From assembly GCF_002577195.1 (NCBI RefSeq), contig NZ_NULG01000025.1:148908-212907 (forward strand): a stretch of DNA of 64,000 nucleotides. Reading direction: 5' to 3'. Shown here piece by piece: positions 7,942 through 16,869 of this stretch; position 1 is the first letter of the stretch, and each line of letters begins with the position of its first letter. A model generated the notes under the pieces. The model was not told where the DNA came from, made no database searches, and saw nothing but the letters and a program-made list of their open reading frames with translations. This stretch comes from Bacillus sp. AFS041924. Lineage in GTDB: Bacteria > Bacillota > Bacilli > Bacillales > Bacillaceae_G. A program made the position numbers and the translations under genes.

Positions 7942-8384
7942 ATCTTTCACCTCTCCAGTTAGTTAAAAACAATTGTATATATGTAATTAATTGTTTTCCT
8001 ATTATTGAAAAATTTCATAACAGACGAAAAGCCCCCTTAAAGGGAGCTTATTTTAATTGTCTAGTATATTAATATTTTATTATATTAACCTTTTTTTGCA
8101 TATTAAATTTGTATTACACACTTACCCATTCCTGTTGTGTTTTTTACTTTTAAATATAGGTATGTTTTTATAGATTTTGGTTGATACTATGAGGATTTTA
8201 CATATAAATACAATTAATTTGTTGGATAAATAAAATTTGCCTGTTTTTATTTATTCAAAATCTTAATGATGACCTATGAGTAATAATCTCTATTAACTTT
8301 CATTTTTTCCCTTTTCGGCTATGTGTATCTTATTTGTTTAGGGTATAATTACCAATAAGAATGTTTCGAGTTAGGAGGCAGCGA
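7942..8384. other. Divergent intergenic region with an isolated terminator-like hairpin
   Basis: 440 bp between divergent genes. At 8029-8049 a hairpin (AAGCCCCCTT / AAGGGAGCTT, one mismatch) is followed on the plus strand by TTATTTT. No plus-strand gene precedes it nearby. No clear promoter was assigned; the rest is AT-rich. Confidence 0.4.
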
Positions 8385-10016
8385 ATGCTTCAGCGTGATT
8401 TAAATAAAGATATTATTTATGAATTATCATATTCACTTTTTTCAAAGCTTTCTCCCCAAAATTCAAGGGATGCGGAGCTTGTTGAAGCAGGTCTACAATT
8501 ATATAGACTAGGTCAAGTATATAACGTCTCGGTTCGTGAGGGTCGGCTTGTTGGTGTTGTAGAAGAGGGCGACCAAATTCATTTGCCGATTTTACATATT
8601 GAAAACCATGATCAAAATGGATGTGATTGCTACGAGGCTCCTCCTTGCCAGCATCAAATTGCACTATTGTGTTATGCTGCCGCTTCATTTTCTTTGGTTG
8701 GAGATATTATGAGGAAGTTTAAACAGTCATCTTTAAAAAAGATCCCGAATATCATGACTGGTCGTCAATTACTTGATCAAATGAATTTGTTTGAACAAGA
8801 CTTACCAAGAGAGACAGTTGCTTTATTTGAGCAAAAGTATAAAGAGTATATTGAACAACAACGAACTTCATTTTATCAAGATGTTTATTTTGTTTATCCA
8901 TTATATGAACGGTTCTATCATGGATTATTGAATCAACAACCTCGTCAAGAAAAAGAAAAGCTACAGTACCAGTTACTTGCCTCAATTTTTACAATGAATA
9001 AAATGGTTGGGCAAATAGAGATTCAAAGCACAGTTTATGACAATGCGCATTTACCGCGTGAAATGACAATGCTAGAAAATCAAATTGAAGCAGTTAGTAG
9101 GCAATTACATAATCTGACTGGTGGCTCAGTTTCTACTCAGTATGAAGAAGTTCTTCGTGAGCAGTTACAAGCTTTGTTATTAGAGAGAAACCTTTGTTTA
9201 ATTCCTCGATATAACTCTTTTCGACATGTTTATAAAGAGCTATTAAATAATCCAAAGATTTTATATAAGGATTTGGAAACTTTATCAAAAGGAGAAGATA
9301 ATTATTACGCAGATCTAGGAAGGGCTCATCTATATTTCTTATTGAAAGAAGATGAAGCAATGCTGTCTATTATTAAGCAATACAGCATTAATGAGCGTAC
9401 TCTGTATAGCTTCACTTACTGGATTGAAGGTCTTCGAAAAAACAATGAAACTGATCGTTTGACAGCATTTTTGCCTTTTTATTATGAAATGCTTTTATAC
9501 TTTTTAAAAAATGGTGATGATGAATATGCAAAAACTACTTTTGCGAAACATTTCCTTACTAATTATGAGTACAATAGTTTTTACACTAATCAAACAGCGG
9601 GGCTGGAGGTAGTTTATCAAACATTGCTTCCATATAGTGTGACCCAATACACCGACTATTTAATACATAATCGAGAATACAAACGATGGGCCGAATTGCA
9701 AATGTACTTATATTCATACAATCCTGATTATATTGATAAGCATGATCTTCAAGAAGTACATAAGCATTCACCCCAATCTGTATTACCTATTTACCATCAC
9801 CTAGTACTTTATTACATCGAACTAAAAGGTCGAGTAAACTATAAAATAGCTGTTCGTTATTTAAAGAAACTAAGAACAAATTATAAAAAATTAAAACGTA
9901 TAAATGAGTGGGAAGATTATATTCAGTATATTGAAGCTCAGTTTATTCGTTTACGTGCACTTCAAGAGGAATTAAAGAAAGGAAAATTAGTCAATGAAGC
10001 GACTAGCAAATCTTAG
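8385..10016 (+). CDS. ywqB: SWIM zinc-finger protein, YwqB-like
   Basis: 543 residues. A SWIM motif near residues 74-90 (CDCYEAPPCQHQ: Cys-X-Cys then Cys-X-His) is the only recognisable domain; the remaining 450 residues are helical with no motif I can name. SWIM domains often pair with SNF2 helicases, and the SNF2 gene follows directly with a 23-bp overlap. The ATG at 8385 is 6 bases after GGAGG; the earlier ATG at 8361 has none. The function of the B. subtilis YwqB/YwqA pair is not established. Confidence 0.85.
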   Translation: MLQRDLNKDIIYELSYSLFSKLSPQNSRDAELVEAGLQLYRLGQVYNVSVREGRLVGVVEEGDQIHLPILHIENHDQNGCDCYEAPPCQHQIALLCYAAASFSLVGDIMRKFKQSSLKKIPNIMTGRQLLDQMNLFEQDLPRETVALFEQKYKEYIEQQRTSFYQDVYFVYPLYERFYHGLLNQQPRQEKEKLQYQLLASIFTMNKMVGQIEIQSTVYDNAHLPREMTMLENQIEAVSRQLHNLTGGSVSTQYEEVLREQLQALLLERNLCLIPRYNSFRHVYKELLNNPKILYKDLETLSKGEDNYYADLGRAHLYFLLKEDEAMLSIIKQYSINERTLYSFTYWIEGLRKNNETDRLTAFLPFYYEMLLYFLKNGDDEYAKTTFAKHFLTNYEYNSFYTNQTAGLEVVYQTLLPYSVTQYTDYLIHNREYKRWAELQMYLYSYNPDYIDKHDLQEVHKHSPQSVLPIYHHLVLYYIELKGRVNYKIAVRYLKKLRTNYKKLKRINEWEDYIQYIEAQFIRLRALQEELKKGKLVNEATSKS

Positions 10017-12750
10017 TATTGCCGTAAAATGGGTAGAGCGAAGAGGATTGCTCATTTATGGAATGCAAAGTCACGGTGTCATTTTACCGGTAAGTGCATG
10101 GAAGCATCTAGTGTTTCAATGGCATGAACCTTCATATTATGGGACATTATTGCAACCGACCCGTGTCGGCCAGATTGAAGGAATTCTTTTAACTCCAATC
10201 GAAGCACTTACTTTTTTTAAAGAACATCAAGAAAATTCATTAGTAGAAATTACGTATTTAGATGAAGCAAATGAGTTTCATGCGATCATCTCAAGGTTAT
10301 ATGAAGATTTTAAAGAAGGTCATGTTTCTCCAAGTTTTGCTCATTATCAGAATGGAGAAGAGTTATGGAAAATTGATGGATTTGACCAATTAGAACCAAC
10401 CGTACAGGAATTGGTTTCTTCTGCAATCAAGCAGCAGTTTGAAATTGACACATTTCATTCTAAACGTTGGGATATTGCTAGGGGCTTGTATCACAATCCA
10501 AGTTACATAAAACAGCAACTCACACATAGTATTGATGAAGACGATTGGCATGTGAAAATAGGACTTAGAGATGATGATGTTCCGTTCTCAATTAGACTAG
10601 TACTTGAAGAACCGATGAGTGAACATGATGATTGGCATTTACGTACATATTTAATTGATGAGCGAAAAACGATAAAACCTTACGAATATACCGGACATGA
10701 ATCACTACAAAAGAAGCATACTTCATATGCTGAGTATTTGGATCGAACATTTCAAGGTGTTGGATTACTAGTACCAAATTTAATCGACGATGATAAGCCA
10801 AGGCAAGTATTAAGTGAACAAGAAGCTTGGACATTTCTAACAGAGGATAGTGAAAAAGTACTTTCTGCAAATATCCAGGTTCTTTTACCAAGCTGGTGGC
10901 AAGCTTTAAAACAAAATAAAATGACCTTAAAGGCAAGTGTAAAAGGTAAGCCTGCTGGTACTTCATTTTTTAATATGGAAACATTAGTTGATTTCAATTG
11001 GCGAATATCTACAAATGGAATGGAGTTATCCGAACAACAATTCCAACAATTCGTTGAAAATCAAAGACGTTTAATTCAATTTAATGGTCAGTGGATTGCA
11101 TTAGATCCTGCTTTTATTGCACGTATGAAGAAAATGATGGCAAAGGCTGAAAAACAAGGACTTAGATTTCATGAAGTTCTTCAACATGAACTACTACAAG
11201 GATCTGAAAAACCTGAGGATGAACACTCACCATTTGCTGAGGTTGAAATTGAAGTTGACGATGTGTTCCGAGAATTAACAAAACGATTAACATCCATTTC
11301 AGAAGTTCCCGAGCTTAACGCCCCTCACGGTTTACAAGCAACTTTACGTGCATATCAGCAAAAAGGATTTGAATGGTTAGTTCATTTAAAAAATATGGGG
11401 TTTGGTGCATTACTTGCTGACGATATGGGACTTGGAAAAACAATTCAATCAATCTGTTACTTGGCTTATCGTAAAGAAAATGAAGAAAAGCCTGGAGCAT
11501 CATTGATTGTCTGCCCTACTTCTGTTATCAACAACTGGAAGCGAGAAATTGAGTTATTTTATCCCGACTTAACTGTCCATGTTCACTATGGGGGGAATCG
11601 CTTAAAAGGAGAAGATTTATTTTCAGTAGTAAGAGATGTCGATATAGTCATAACTTCCTATGCTTTAAGCGTGTTAGACTATGAAGACCTCAAGCAATAT
11701 GTTTGGAAAAGTATCATCCTAGATGAAGCTCAAAACATTAAAAATCCAACAACAAAGCAATCTCGCGCCGTTCGAGGATTGAAAGCGGAGCACCGTATTG
11801 CTCTTACAGGTACACCAATGGAAAACCGCTTAACAGAGCTTTGGACTATATTTGATTTCATTAATAGAGGATATCTTGGCTCGCTGAACCGTTTTGCTAG
11901 TAATTATGTAAACCCTATTGAGAAGGATCGAGATGAAGAAAAAATAAATGCTGTCCATCGTCTAATTTCACCATTCTTACTAAGACGGACAAAGCAAGAC
12001 GAAGATGTCGCATTAAACCTTCCACCAAAGCAAGAACAAAAAATGCTTTGTCCTTTATCAGTTGAACAAGCTGCATTATACGAACAAGTTGTTCAAGACA
12101 GCTTAAAACAGATCGATACACTATCAGGTATTGAACGTCGTGGCCGTATCCTGTGGATGTTAAATAAATTAAAACAAATTTGTGATCATCCTTCTTTATT
12201 CTTAAAGGAATCACAGCTTGTTGAATTCGAAGACCGCTCAAGTAAGGTTGAACGACTATTCGAGTTAATAGACCCAATACTTGAACAAAAGGAAAGCTGT
12301 CTAATCTTTACTCAATATGTTCGAATGGGTGATATGCTAAAAGAAGCAATCCAAGCAAAATTTGGTGAAGAAGTTTTATTTTTAAACGGTAGTGTTCCTA
12401 AAAATGCTCGCGATAACATGATTTCTCGCTTTCAAAACGGTGATGTAAAAGTATTTATTCTTTCACTCAAAGCCGGAGGTACAGGATTAAACTTAACAGC
12501 AGCAAATCACGTTATGCACTTTGACCGCTGGTGGAACCCGGCTGTTGAAAATCAAGCAACTGACCGAGCATATAGAATCGGACAAACCAAGTTCGTACAA
12601 GTTCATAAATTTGTTACGATTGGAACGCTAGAGGAAAAAATAGATGAAATGCTTCAACGGAAACAATCACTTAACGATACAATTATTACGAGCGAACAAT
12701 GGATTACTGAATTATCGATGGATGAACTTGTTGAGTTGTTGGGTGTTTAA
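9994..12750 (+). CDS. ywqA: SNF2-family DEAD-like helicase/ATPase, YwqA-like
   Basis: 918 residues. The N-terminal half (1-420) contains the bacterial SNF2-associated region. The ATPase core (about 440-900) shows motif I ADDMGLGKT, motif II DEAQ, motif III LTGTPMENR, motif V SLKAGGTGLNL and motif VI DRAYRIGQ, all complete. Such enzymes translocate on double-stranded DNA and remodel DNA-protein complexes. The start overlaps the SWIM gene by 23 bp (AAAGGA about 11 bases upstream), so the two proteins are translationally coupled. A strong terminator follows. Confidence 0.93.
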   Translation: MKRLANLSIAVKWVERRGLLIYGMQSHGVILPVSAWKHLVFQWHEPSYYGTLLQPTRVGQIEGILLTPIEALTFFKEHQENSLVEITYLDEANEFHAIISRLYEDFKEGHVSPSFAHYQNGEELWKIDGFDQLEPTVQELVSSAIKQQFEIDTFHSKRWDIARGLYHNPSYIKQQLTHSIDEDDWHVKIGLRDDDVPFSIRLVLEEPMSEHDDWHLRTYLIDERKTIKPYEYTGHESLQKKHTSYAEYLDRTFQGVGLLVPNLIDDDKPRQVLSEQEAWTFLTEDSEKVLSANIQVLLPSWWQALKQNKMTLKASVKGKPAGTSFFNMETLVDFNWRISTNGMELSEQQFQQFVENQRRLIQFNGQWIALDPAFIARMKKMMAKAEKQGLRFHEVLQHELLQGSEKPEDEHSPFAEVEIEVDDVFRELTKRLTSISEVPELNAPHGLQATLRAYQQKGFEWLVHLKNMGFGALLADDMGLGKTIQSICYLAYRKENEEKPGASLIVCPTSVINNWKREIELFYPDLTVHVHYGGNRLKGEDLFSVVRDVDIVITSYALSVLDYEDLKQYVWKSIILDEAQNIKNPTTKQSRAVRGLKAEHRIALTGTPMENRLTELWTIFDFINRGYLGSLNRFASNYVNPIEKDRDEEKINAVHRLISPFLLRRTKQDEDVALNLPPKQEQKMLCPLSVEQAALYEQVVQDSLKQIDTLSGIERRGRILWMLNKLKQICDHPSLFLKESQLVEFEDRSSKVERLFELIDPILEQKESCLIFTQYVRMGDMLKEAIQAKFGEEVLFLNGSVPKNARDNMISRFQNGDVKVFILSLKAGGTGLNLTAANHVMHFDRWWNPAVENQATDRAYRIGQTKFVQVHKFVTIGTLEEKIDEMLQRKQSLNDTIITSEQWITELSMDELVELLGV

Positions 12751-12758
12751 TATGCATT

Positions 12759-12800
12759 GTAAATGGGATTATGTAAGAATAATCCCATTTACTATTTATT
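12759..12800 (+). terminator. Terminator of the ywqB-ywqA operon
   Basis: 14-bp perfect stem (12759-12772 with 12779-12792), 6-nt loop, T-rich tail. Confidence 0.85.
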
Positions 12801-12814
12801 TTGGGGGTTAGAAT

Positions 12815-13366
12815 ATGAGTGGAATGAACGTAATTGTTAAAAACCATGATGTAAATTGGGAAATTTTATTTCAAAATGAAGCTAACAGTATACGAGAAAT
12901 CTTAAAAGACGAACTCGTAGAGATTTATCACATCGGAAGTACATCCGTGCCAAATTTAAAAGCTAAACCGATTATCGATATGTTACCGGTTGTTAAAAAC
13001 ATCGAAAATATAGACAAGTATAACGATAAATTGGCTGAGATTGGTTTTGAGGGTCTTGGGGAGTATGGTCTTCCAGGTAGAAGATACTTCCGAAAAGGTG
13101 GAGAAAATCGTACCCACCAAATGCATATGTATCAGTTTGATAATAAAAAGGAAATTGAAAGACATCTAGCAGTTCCAGCTTATTTAAGAGCGCATGAGAA
13201 CGAGATGAAAGCATATGGAGAATTAAAAGCCCAGCTAGCAGAAAAATTCCCAACAGATATTAATGGATATATGGATGGAAAAGATGCTTTTGTGAAGGAA
13301 GTAGAACGCAAAGCAATTGAGTGGAGAAAAGTAAATAAAGATTACTATCATTTAGGTATGAAATAA
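12815..13366 (+). CDS. GrpB/UPF0157 family protein
   Basis: 183 residues, a full-length GrpB-family member of the nucleotidyltransferase superfamily. Visible signature: HIGSTSVPNLKAKPIIDM (about 40-57), followed by RRYFRKGG and THQMHMY. The family's biochemical role is unresolved; some members have been linked to coenzyme A or glutamate metabolism only by context. The ATG follows GGGGG by about 7 bases. Single gene, convergent with fabZ. Confidence 0.88.
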   Translation: MSGMNVIVKNHDVNWEILFQNEANSIREILKDELVEIYHIGSTSVPNLKAKPIIDMLPVVKNIENIDKYNDKLAEIGFEGLGEYGLPGRRYFRKGGENRTHQMHMYQFDNKKEIERHLAVPAYLRAHENEMKAYGELKAQLAEKFPTDINGYMDGKDAFVKEVERKAIEWRKVNKDYYHLGMK

Positions 13367-13460
13367 ATTGAGCAAGGTTGATTTGGGGTCATTATTTAGT
13401 CCACAAATACACATTTAATTGCACTTTCACCATCCAAAGTAATTTCATAATCTTCATAAA

Positions 13461-13488
13461 AAAATCCTATTTTTAAAATAGGATTTTT
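13461..13488 (-). terminator. Bidirectional terminator between grpB-like gene and fabZ
   Basis: 13-bp arms AAAATCCTATTTT / AAAATAGGATTTT separated by one base (effective loop about 4-5 nt); T-runs on both strands. Confidence 0.8.
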
Positions 13489-13499
13489 ACAGACTATGT

Positions 13500-13922
13500 T
13501 TATTTAAGTGCAAATGTAAGTTCAGCTTCACAAGCAATTTGTCCGTCAACTGTTGCTACTGCTTTACCTTTTCCAATTGGTCCACGCATTTTCACTAGTT
13601 CAACTTCTAGTCTTAGCTGGTCACCAGGTACTACTTGTCTTTTGAAACGGCAATTATCGATACCTGCAAATAATGCTAGTTTTCCTTTATTTTGCTCTAG
13701 GCTTAAAGCTGCAACTCCTCCAACTTGTGCTAGTGCTTCTACAATTAGTACTCCCGGCATTACAGGGTAGTCAGGGAAGTGACCATTAAAAAACTCTTCG
13801 TTAGCCGTTACGTTTTTAATGCCAATCGCACGTTTACCTTCTTCATGCTCGATGATACGATCAACTAACAAAAATGGATAGCGATGAGGAAGAATTTCTT
13901 TAATTGCTTTAATATCTAACAT
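13500..13922 (-). CDS. fabZ: 3-hydroxyacyl-ACP dehydratase FabZ
   Basis: 140-residue hot-dog fold enzyme that dehydrates 3-hydroxyacyl-ACP in type II fatty-acid synthesis. The catalytic His48 ([11 protein letters not shown]) and Glu62 (VEALAQ) are in place, and the N-terminal [10 protein letters not shown] is typical. The ATG follows AGGAGG. A structured RNA with an intrinsic terminator ends only 40 bp upstream, which suggests that transcription into fabZ is controlled by attenuation or comes from a promoter in the short gap. Confidence 0.97.
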   Translation of the reverse strand: MLDIKAIKEILPHRYPFLLVDRIIEHEEGKRAIGIKNVTANEEFFNGHFPDYPVMPGVLIVEALAQVGGVAALSLEQNKGKLALFAGIDNCRFKRQVVPGDQLRLEVELVKMRGPIGKGKAVATVDGQIACEAELTFALK

Positions 13923-13962
13923 ATTATGTAGACCTCCTAATTTGTTAAATTCATTATGCTAA

Positions 13963-13994
13963 TAAAAAAGAAGCAAGTCTTAAGACCAGCTTCT
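13963..13994 (-). terminator. Intrinsic terminator 40 bp upstream of fabZ
   Basis: AGAAGC / GCTTCT outer stem plus inner GTCTTAAGAC palindrome, followed on the minus strand by six T. No minus-strand gene precedes it within the 340-bp gap. Confidence 0.75.
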
Positions 13995-14160
13995 ATGCTC
14001 TATAAAGATAATACTATCTTATTTTGTAAGTTAACGCAAACCCTTAGTGAAACCGCTCATTTGATGTACCAGTGTTACTATAAAATAGTTTCAATAGTCA
14101 GTTTCAGGGAATTCGTTCATCGATTGCTAAAGAATTGACTATTCGTTACTTAGTTTCCCT

Positions 14161-14199
14161 GAGAAATCTTAAAGAAATTTTTTGAAATTTCTCTAATTT
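14161..14199 (+). terminator. Weak plus-strand terminator-like hairpin
   Basis: GAGAAAT (14161-14167) pairs with ATTTCTC (14187-14193), followed by TAATTTTTT. It shares two bases with a stem of the candidate leader RNA. It could equally be part of that RNA's 5' end on the other strand. Confidence 0.35.
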
Positions 14200-14266
14200 T
14201 TTGCATAATCACCGCCATCATATACCAAAATAATTGTACTTAATCATAATAAATGGGGTGCTGGCA

Positions 14267-14530
14267 TTGAAGGTGTTTTTGGTATTTCTTTGTTTATTTA
14301 TACTAGAAATGTGTTTACTGGAAGGGATTGATCTATATAATGGAGATCATTTTCCTCACTTACTAATGAATATAAAACTTAGCAAAACAGAACTTGTAGG
14401 CGAAGATTATGTTTTGATATTCTTATTTACAGTACCATTCGGCGTTGCAAAAATCGGCTTACAATATATGGAAAACCTTAAAAAGAAACGAAATCAGGAA
14501 CAAAATGCAGGGCAAAATACTTCTAATTAA
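14267..14530 (+). CDS. Small membrane protein of unknown function
   Basis: 87 residues with two hydrophobic segments: about 2-18 (KVFLVFLCLFILEMCLL) and about 48-63. The tail is charged. The TTG start at 14267 sits 6 bases after GGGGTG; an ATG at 14234 lacks a ribosome site. No family is recognised. It lies convergent to the germinant-receptor operon and shares its terminator, and diverges from the fabZ leader. Confidence 0.6.
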   Translation: MKVFLVFLCLFILEMCLLEGIDLYNGDHFPHLLMNIKLSKTELVGEDYVLIFLFTVPFGVAKIGLQYMENLKKKRNQEQNAGQNTSN

Positions 14531-14531
14531 G

Positions 14532-14578
14532 ACAAAAGAGAATGCAGAATTTCTAAGCTGCATTCTCTTTTGTTTTTA
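14532..14578. terminator. Bidirectional terminator, small membrane gene / ger operon
   Basis: 16-bp perfect stem (14532-14547 with 14558-14573), 10-nt loop, T-run to the right. The stop codon of the ger permease gene lies in the loop. Confidence 0.9.
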
Positions 14579-15665
14579 CTTTTTTTTGTATCAATGCGAT
14601 GACTAACAGAACAAGAGGAATGACGATTTGGAGAGGTATGTGTAAAAAATAAGGTACAATGTCTAATCCTTCTTTATAATGTTCTAAATAGTCAGGTGCC
14701 ATCCAAACGGAACTAATTAATATAATCGCAGCAATTGGATACGTAAGTGTATCAGATTTTTTTACATCAAATAGTTCTCCCGCTCCAACAATAGCACAAG
14801 TGAAAAAAACCGTTATCTTAATAAATCCTCCTACAGCGATTACAATAACAATGATTGAATCAAGTCTTTGAATAAAATCGGCAATATTTATATAACTAAT
14901 AGAGGTTAACACAGGATAAGTAGATCTTTCCATCGTATCTGCGCCTAAAATACAAATATTTATCATTGTGATCACCGTTAAAACCAAACCTGCAAAGATT
15001 AATCCCGGAATGCCTACCTTCCAAGCATATTCTGCTTTCTTTAAATAAGGCAATAGCATTGTGAATGTTACCATTTCACCAAAGGGAAATGTAACAGTCA
15101 AAGGATAAGCTTCTTTTAGGACAGTTTTCCAGCCCGACTCTAGTACAGGTCTTAGATTATCAGTTTTTATTAGATCTCCTATTACTTCAAAACCTATAAT
15201 CGTTGTGATAATCATGATGATTACGATAAACAGAAACTCACATACTCTACCGAATACTTCATAGCCTTTAAAAATTGCATACATAACTAAAAACATAAAT
15301 AAAATACCGATCGAGATAAGAGAAGAGGCATTGTAAAGTGTAATCACCATTAATTCTTCAAAGTCTCTAAGAACTCGTGCTGCAATATAAATAAAATAGA
15401 CTATATAAATCATAGCTAGTATTTTGCCCATGAACTTTCCTAAAATAGACTGAGCATATTTTGTAAGTGGTAATTCTGGATACAGTTCAAATAATTTTAT
15501 ATAAACACAAAATAATAGGCATCCAGTGGCCAATGCTATTAATACACTAATCCATGCATCCTGCATTGCTCCAGATGCAAGTCCTACTAACGTAGCACTC
15601 CCCATCTCAAATAAAAATATGATACTAAAGAATTGGAAGGCACCAATTGATAATTTTCGATTCAT
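14553..15665 (-). CDS. Germinant receptor B subunit (GerAB-type permease)
   Basis: About 370 residues with ten predicted membrane helices of the APC-superfamily spore germination permease family (GerAB/GerKB). It is expected in the spore inner membrane, where the B subunit binds the germinant. The N-terminus KLSIGAFQFFSIIFLFEMG is typical. ATG at 15665 is preceded by GAAGGGA; an ATG two codons earlier is too close to it. Last gene of an A-C-B operon. Confidence 0.92.
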   Translation of the reverse strand: MNRKLSIGAFQFFSIIFLFEMGSATLVGLASGAMQDAWISVLIALATGCLLFCVYIKLFELYPELPLTKYAQSILGKFMGKILAMIYIVYFIYIAARVLRDFEELMVITLYNASSLISIGILFMFLVMYAIFKGYEVFGRVCEFLFIVIIMIITTIIGFEVIGDLIKTDNLRPVLESGWKTVLKEAYPLTVTFPFGEMVTFTMLLPYLKKAEYAWKVGIPGLIFAGLVLTVITMINICILGADTMERSTYPVLTSISYINIADFIQRLDSIIVIVIAVGGFIKITVFFTCAIVGAGELFDVKKSDTLTYPIAAIILISSVWMAPDYLEHYKEGLDIVPYFLHIPLQIVIPLVLLVIALIQKKVKTKENAA

Positions 15666-15682
15666 TAGCATTCCCTTCTTTT

Positions 15683-16867
15683 CTAAAATGGATAGGCTTT
15701 TTTCCTCATACCTACATTATTTATTTGGACATCAACATCAATTTTCACTTTTGCTTTTGCAAATTGTTTATTCCAATTTTTCTCATATTTTTTAAATACC
15801 TTTGGATCTGATAAATGTAATTTTTCGCCGAATCCAAAAATATCTGCCCCGTATCCTTGTGCTTTTTTAATTCCTTTTTCTAGCGTACTCTTTATTTCTT
15901 TCTCACTTAGTTTTTCATATTTTTTTAATGTTTTTGCTTTATCGAAATTATCATTGCAAAGTACTTCATCAATAATTCCAATCGCTTTTACATTTAAGTG
16001 AATAATTGGTACTTTATTTTTCATTTTAATCTTCGTGTCTGTTTTCACCCTAGTGAGTTCCATCGAATCAAATTCGTTTTTGTTGTTGCATTTTACTTGT
16101 ACATTTGTTTCCTTAATTACGTTATCAACTATTTGTACCGATTTAGCTGGCGCACCATCTAACCACCCAACTAGCTTTCCTTTTTTTATAACACCTAGTC
16201 CGTTAATCATGTTATAAGACGATTTCACTTTTGAAAAATTATCAAGTGTTTCAGATATTTCACTGTATTGTTCTAAAGTAGCACCATTAATGACAGGCTC
16301 TCTACCACTACTTGAAAGGGCTGAGATTACTTGTCGCATTTGGATTTCTTGATTTTCTCCTAAAAGAGAGGACGTATTGTTAATTTTCCCTACGATCGAC
16401 TTAGCTGGTATTTTATCAAGTGCCGGTAAATTATTCATTATTTTATAGACACTATCGTCCCTTGCAATAATGACTGGAATATTAACGCGTATTTTGGAAT
16501 CCCTCTCAAATACATCAAATATATAGTTCATTGATTTATCTCTTGCTAAGTTTTCACCAATAACAACGAGCGCCACATGAGAGTAAATATTTGATCGAGA
16601 CACTTTTTTTGTAACATTTCGAGCTGCCTCTGAAATTGTTCTTCCTTTATCTTCTAGAGAAATAATTGGCGTACCTATTGAACCAGTCATGCTAGCAATT
16701 GCACTTGGATTGATGATTTGAAGGATCATATTGTATTGATTTTCATCAGGTAAATAATCGACGCCCATTGCCACCACAATCGATAAACTGTTTAATTCTT
16801 TATAATTTGAACATCCCACTAAAAGTAAATTTGTAATAAGAATTAAGATTATACATTTTCTTTTCAT
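15683..16867 (-). CDS. Germinant receptor C subunit (GerAC-type lipoprotein)
   Basis: About 394 residues. The lipoprotein signal ends in LLLVGC, followed by the three-domain Ger(x)C region (for example SRSNIYSHVALVVIGENLA near 95-115). Lipid-anchored on the outer face of the spore inner membrane, it is required for receptor function. Two start codons two codons apart are possible: 16873 overlaps the A gene by 4 bp, 16867 has better spacing from GGGG. It lies between the A and B genes. Confidence 0.92.
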   Translation of the reverse strand: MKRKCIILILITNLLLVGCSNYKELNSLSIVVAMGVDYLPDENQYNMILQIINPSAIASMTGSIGTPIISLEDKGRTISEAARNVTKKVSRSNIYSHVALVVIGENLARDKSMNYIFDVFERDSKIRVNIPVIIARDDSVYKIMNNLPALDKIPAKSIVGKINNTSSLLGENQEIQMRQVISALSSSGREPVINGATLEQYSEISETLDNFSKVKSSYNMINGLGVIKKGKLVGWLDGAPAKSVQIVDNVIKETNVQVKCNNKNEFDSMELTRVKTDTKIKMKNKVPIIHLNVKAIGIIDEVLCNDNFDKAKTLKKYEKLSEKEIKSTLEKGIKKAQGYGADIFGFGEKLHLSDPKVFKKYEKNWNKQFAKAKVKIDVDVQINNVGMRKKAYPF

Positions 16868-16869
16868 AC

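Larger units (their letters stand above)
13963..14200 (-). ncRNA. Candidate structured leader or small RNA upstream of fabZ
   Basis: No known family recognised. On the minus strand, stem B (TTCAGGGAA/TTCCCTGA: 14104-14111 with 14155-14162) and stem A (AATAGTCA/TGACTATT: 14093-14100 with 14136-14143) interleave in the order needed for an H-type pseudoknot. Further 3' are ACTAT-TTT-ATAGT, AAGATA-TATCTT and a long-range pair of TAAGTAACG with CGTTAACTTA, and the RNA ends at a strong terminator. The 8-bp arms are perfect. It may be a fabZ riboswitch/attenuator or an independent sRNA; the strand is inferred from the stronger terminator. Confidence 0.4.

Noticed and set aside
13956..14138. 60-codon plus-strand frame upstream of fabZ
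   Set aside because: It overlaps the terminator and pseudoknot stems, has no ribosome site, and its product has no recognisable features.
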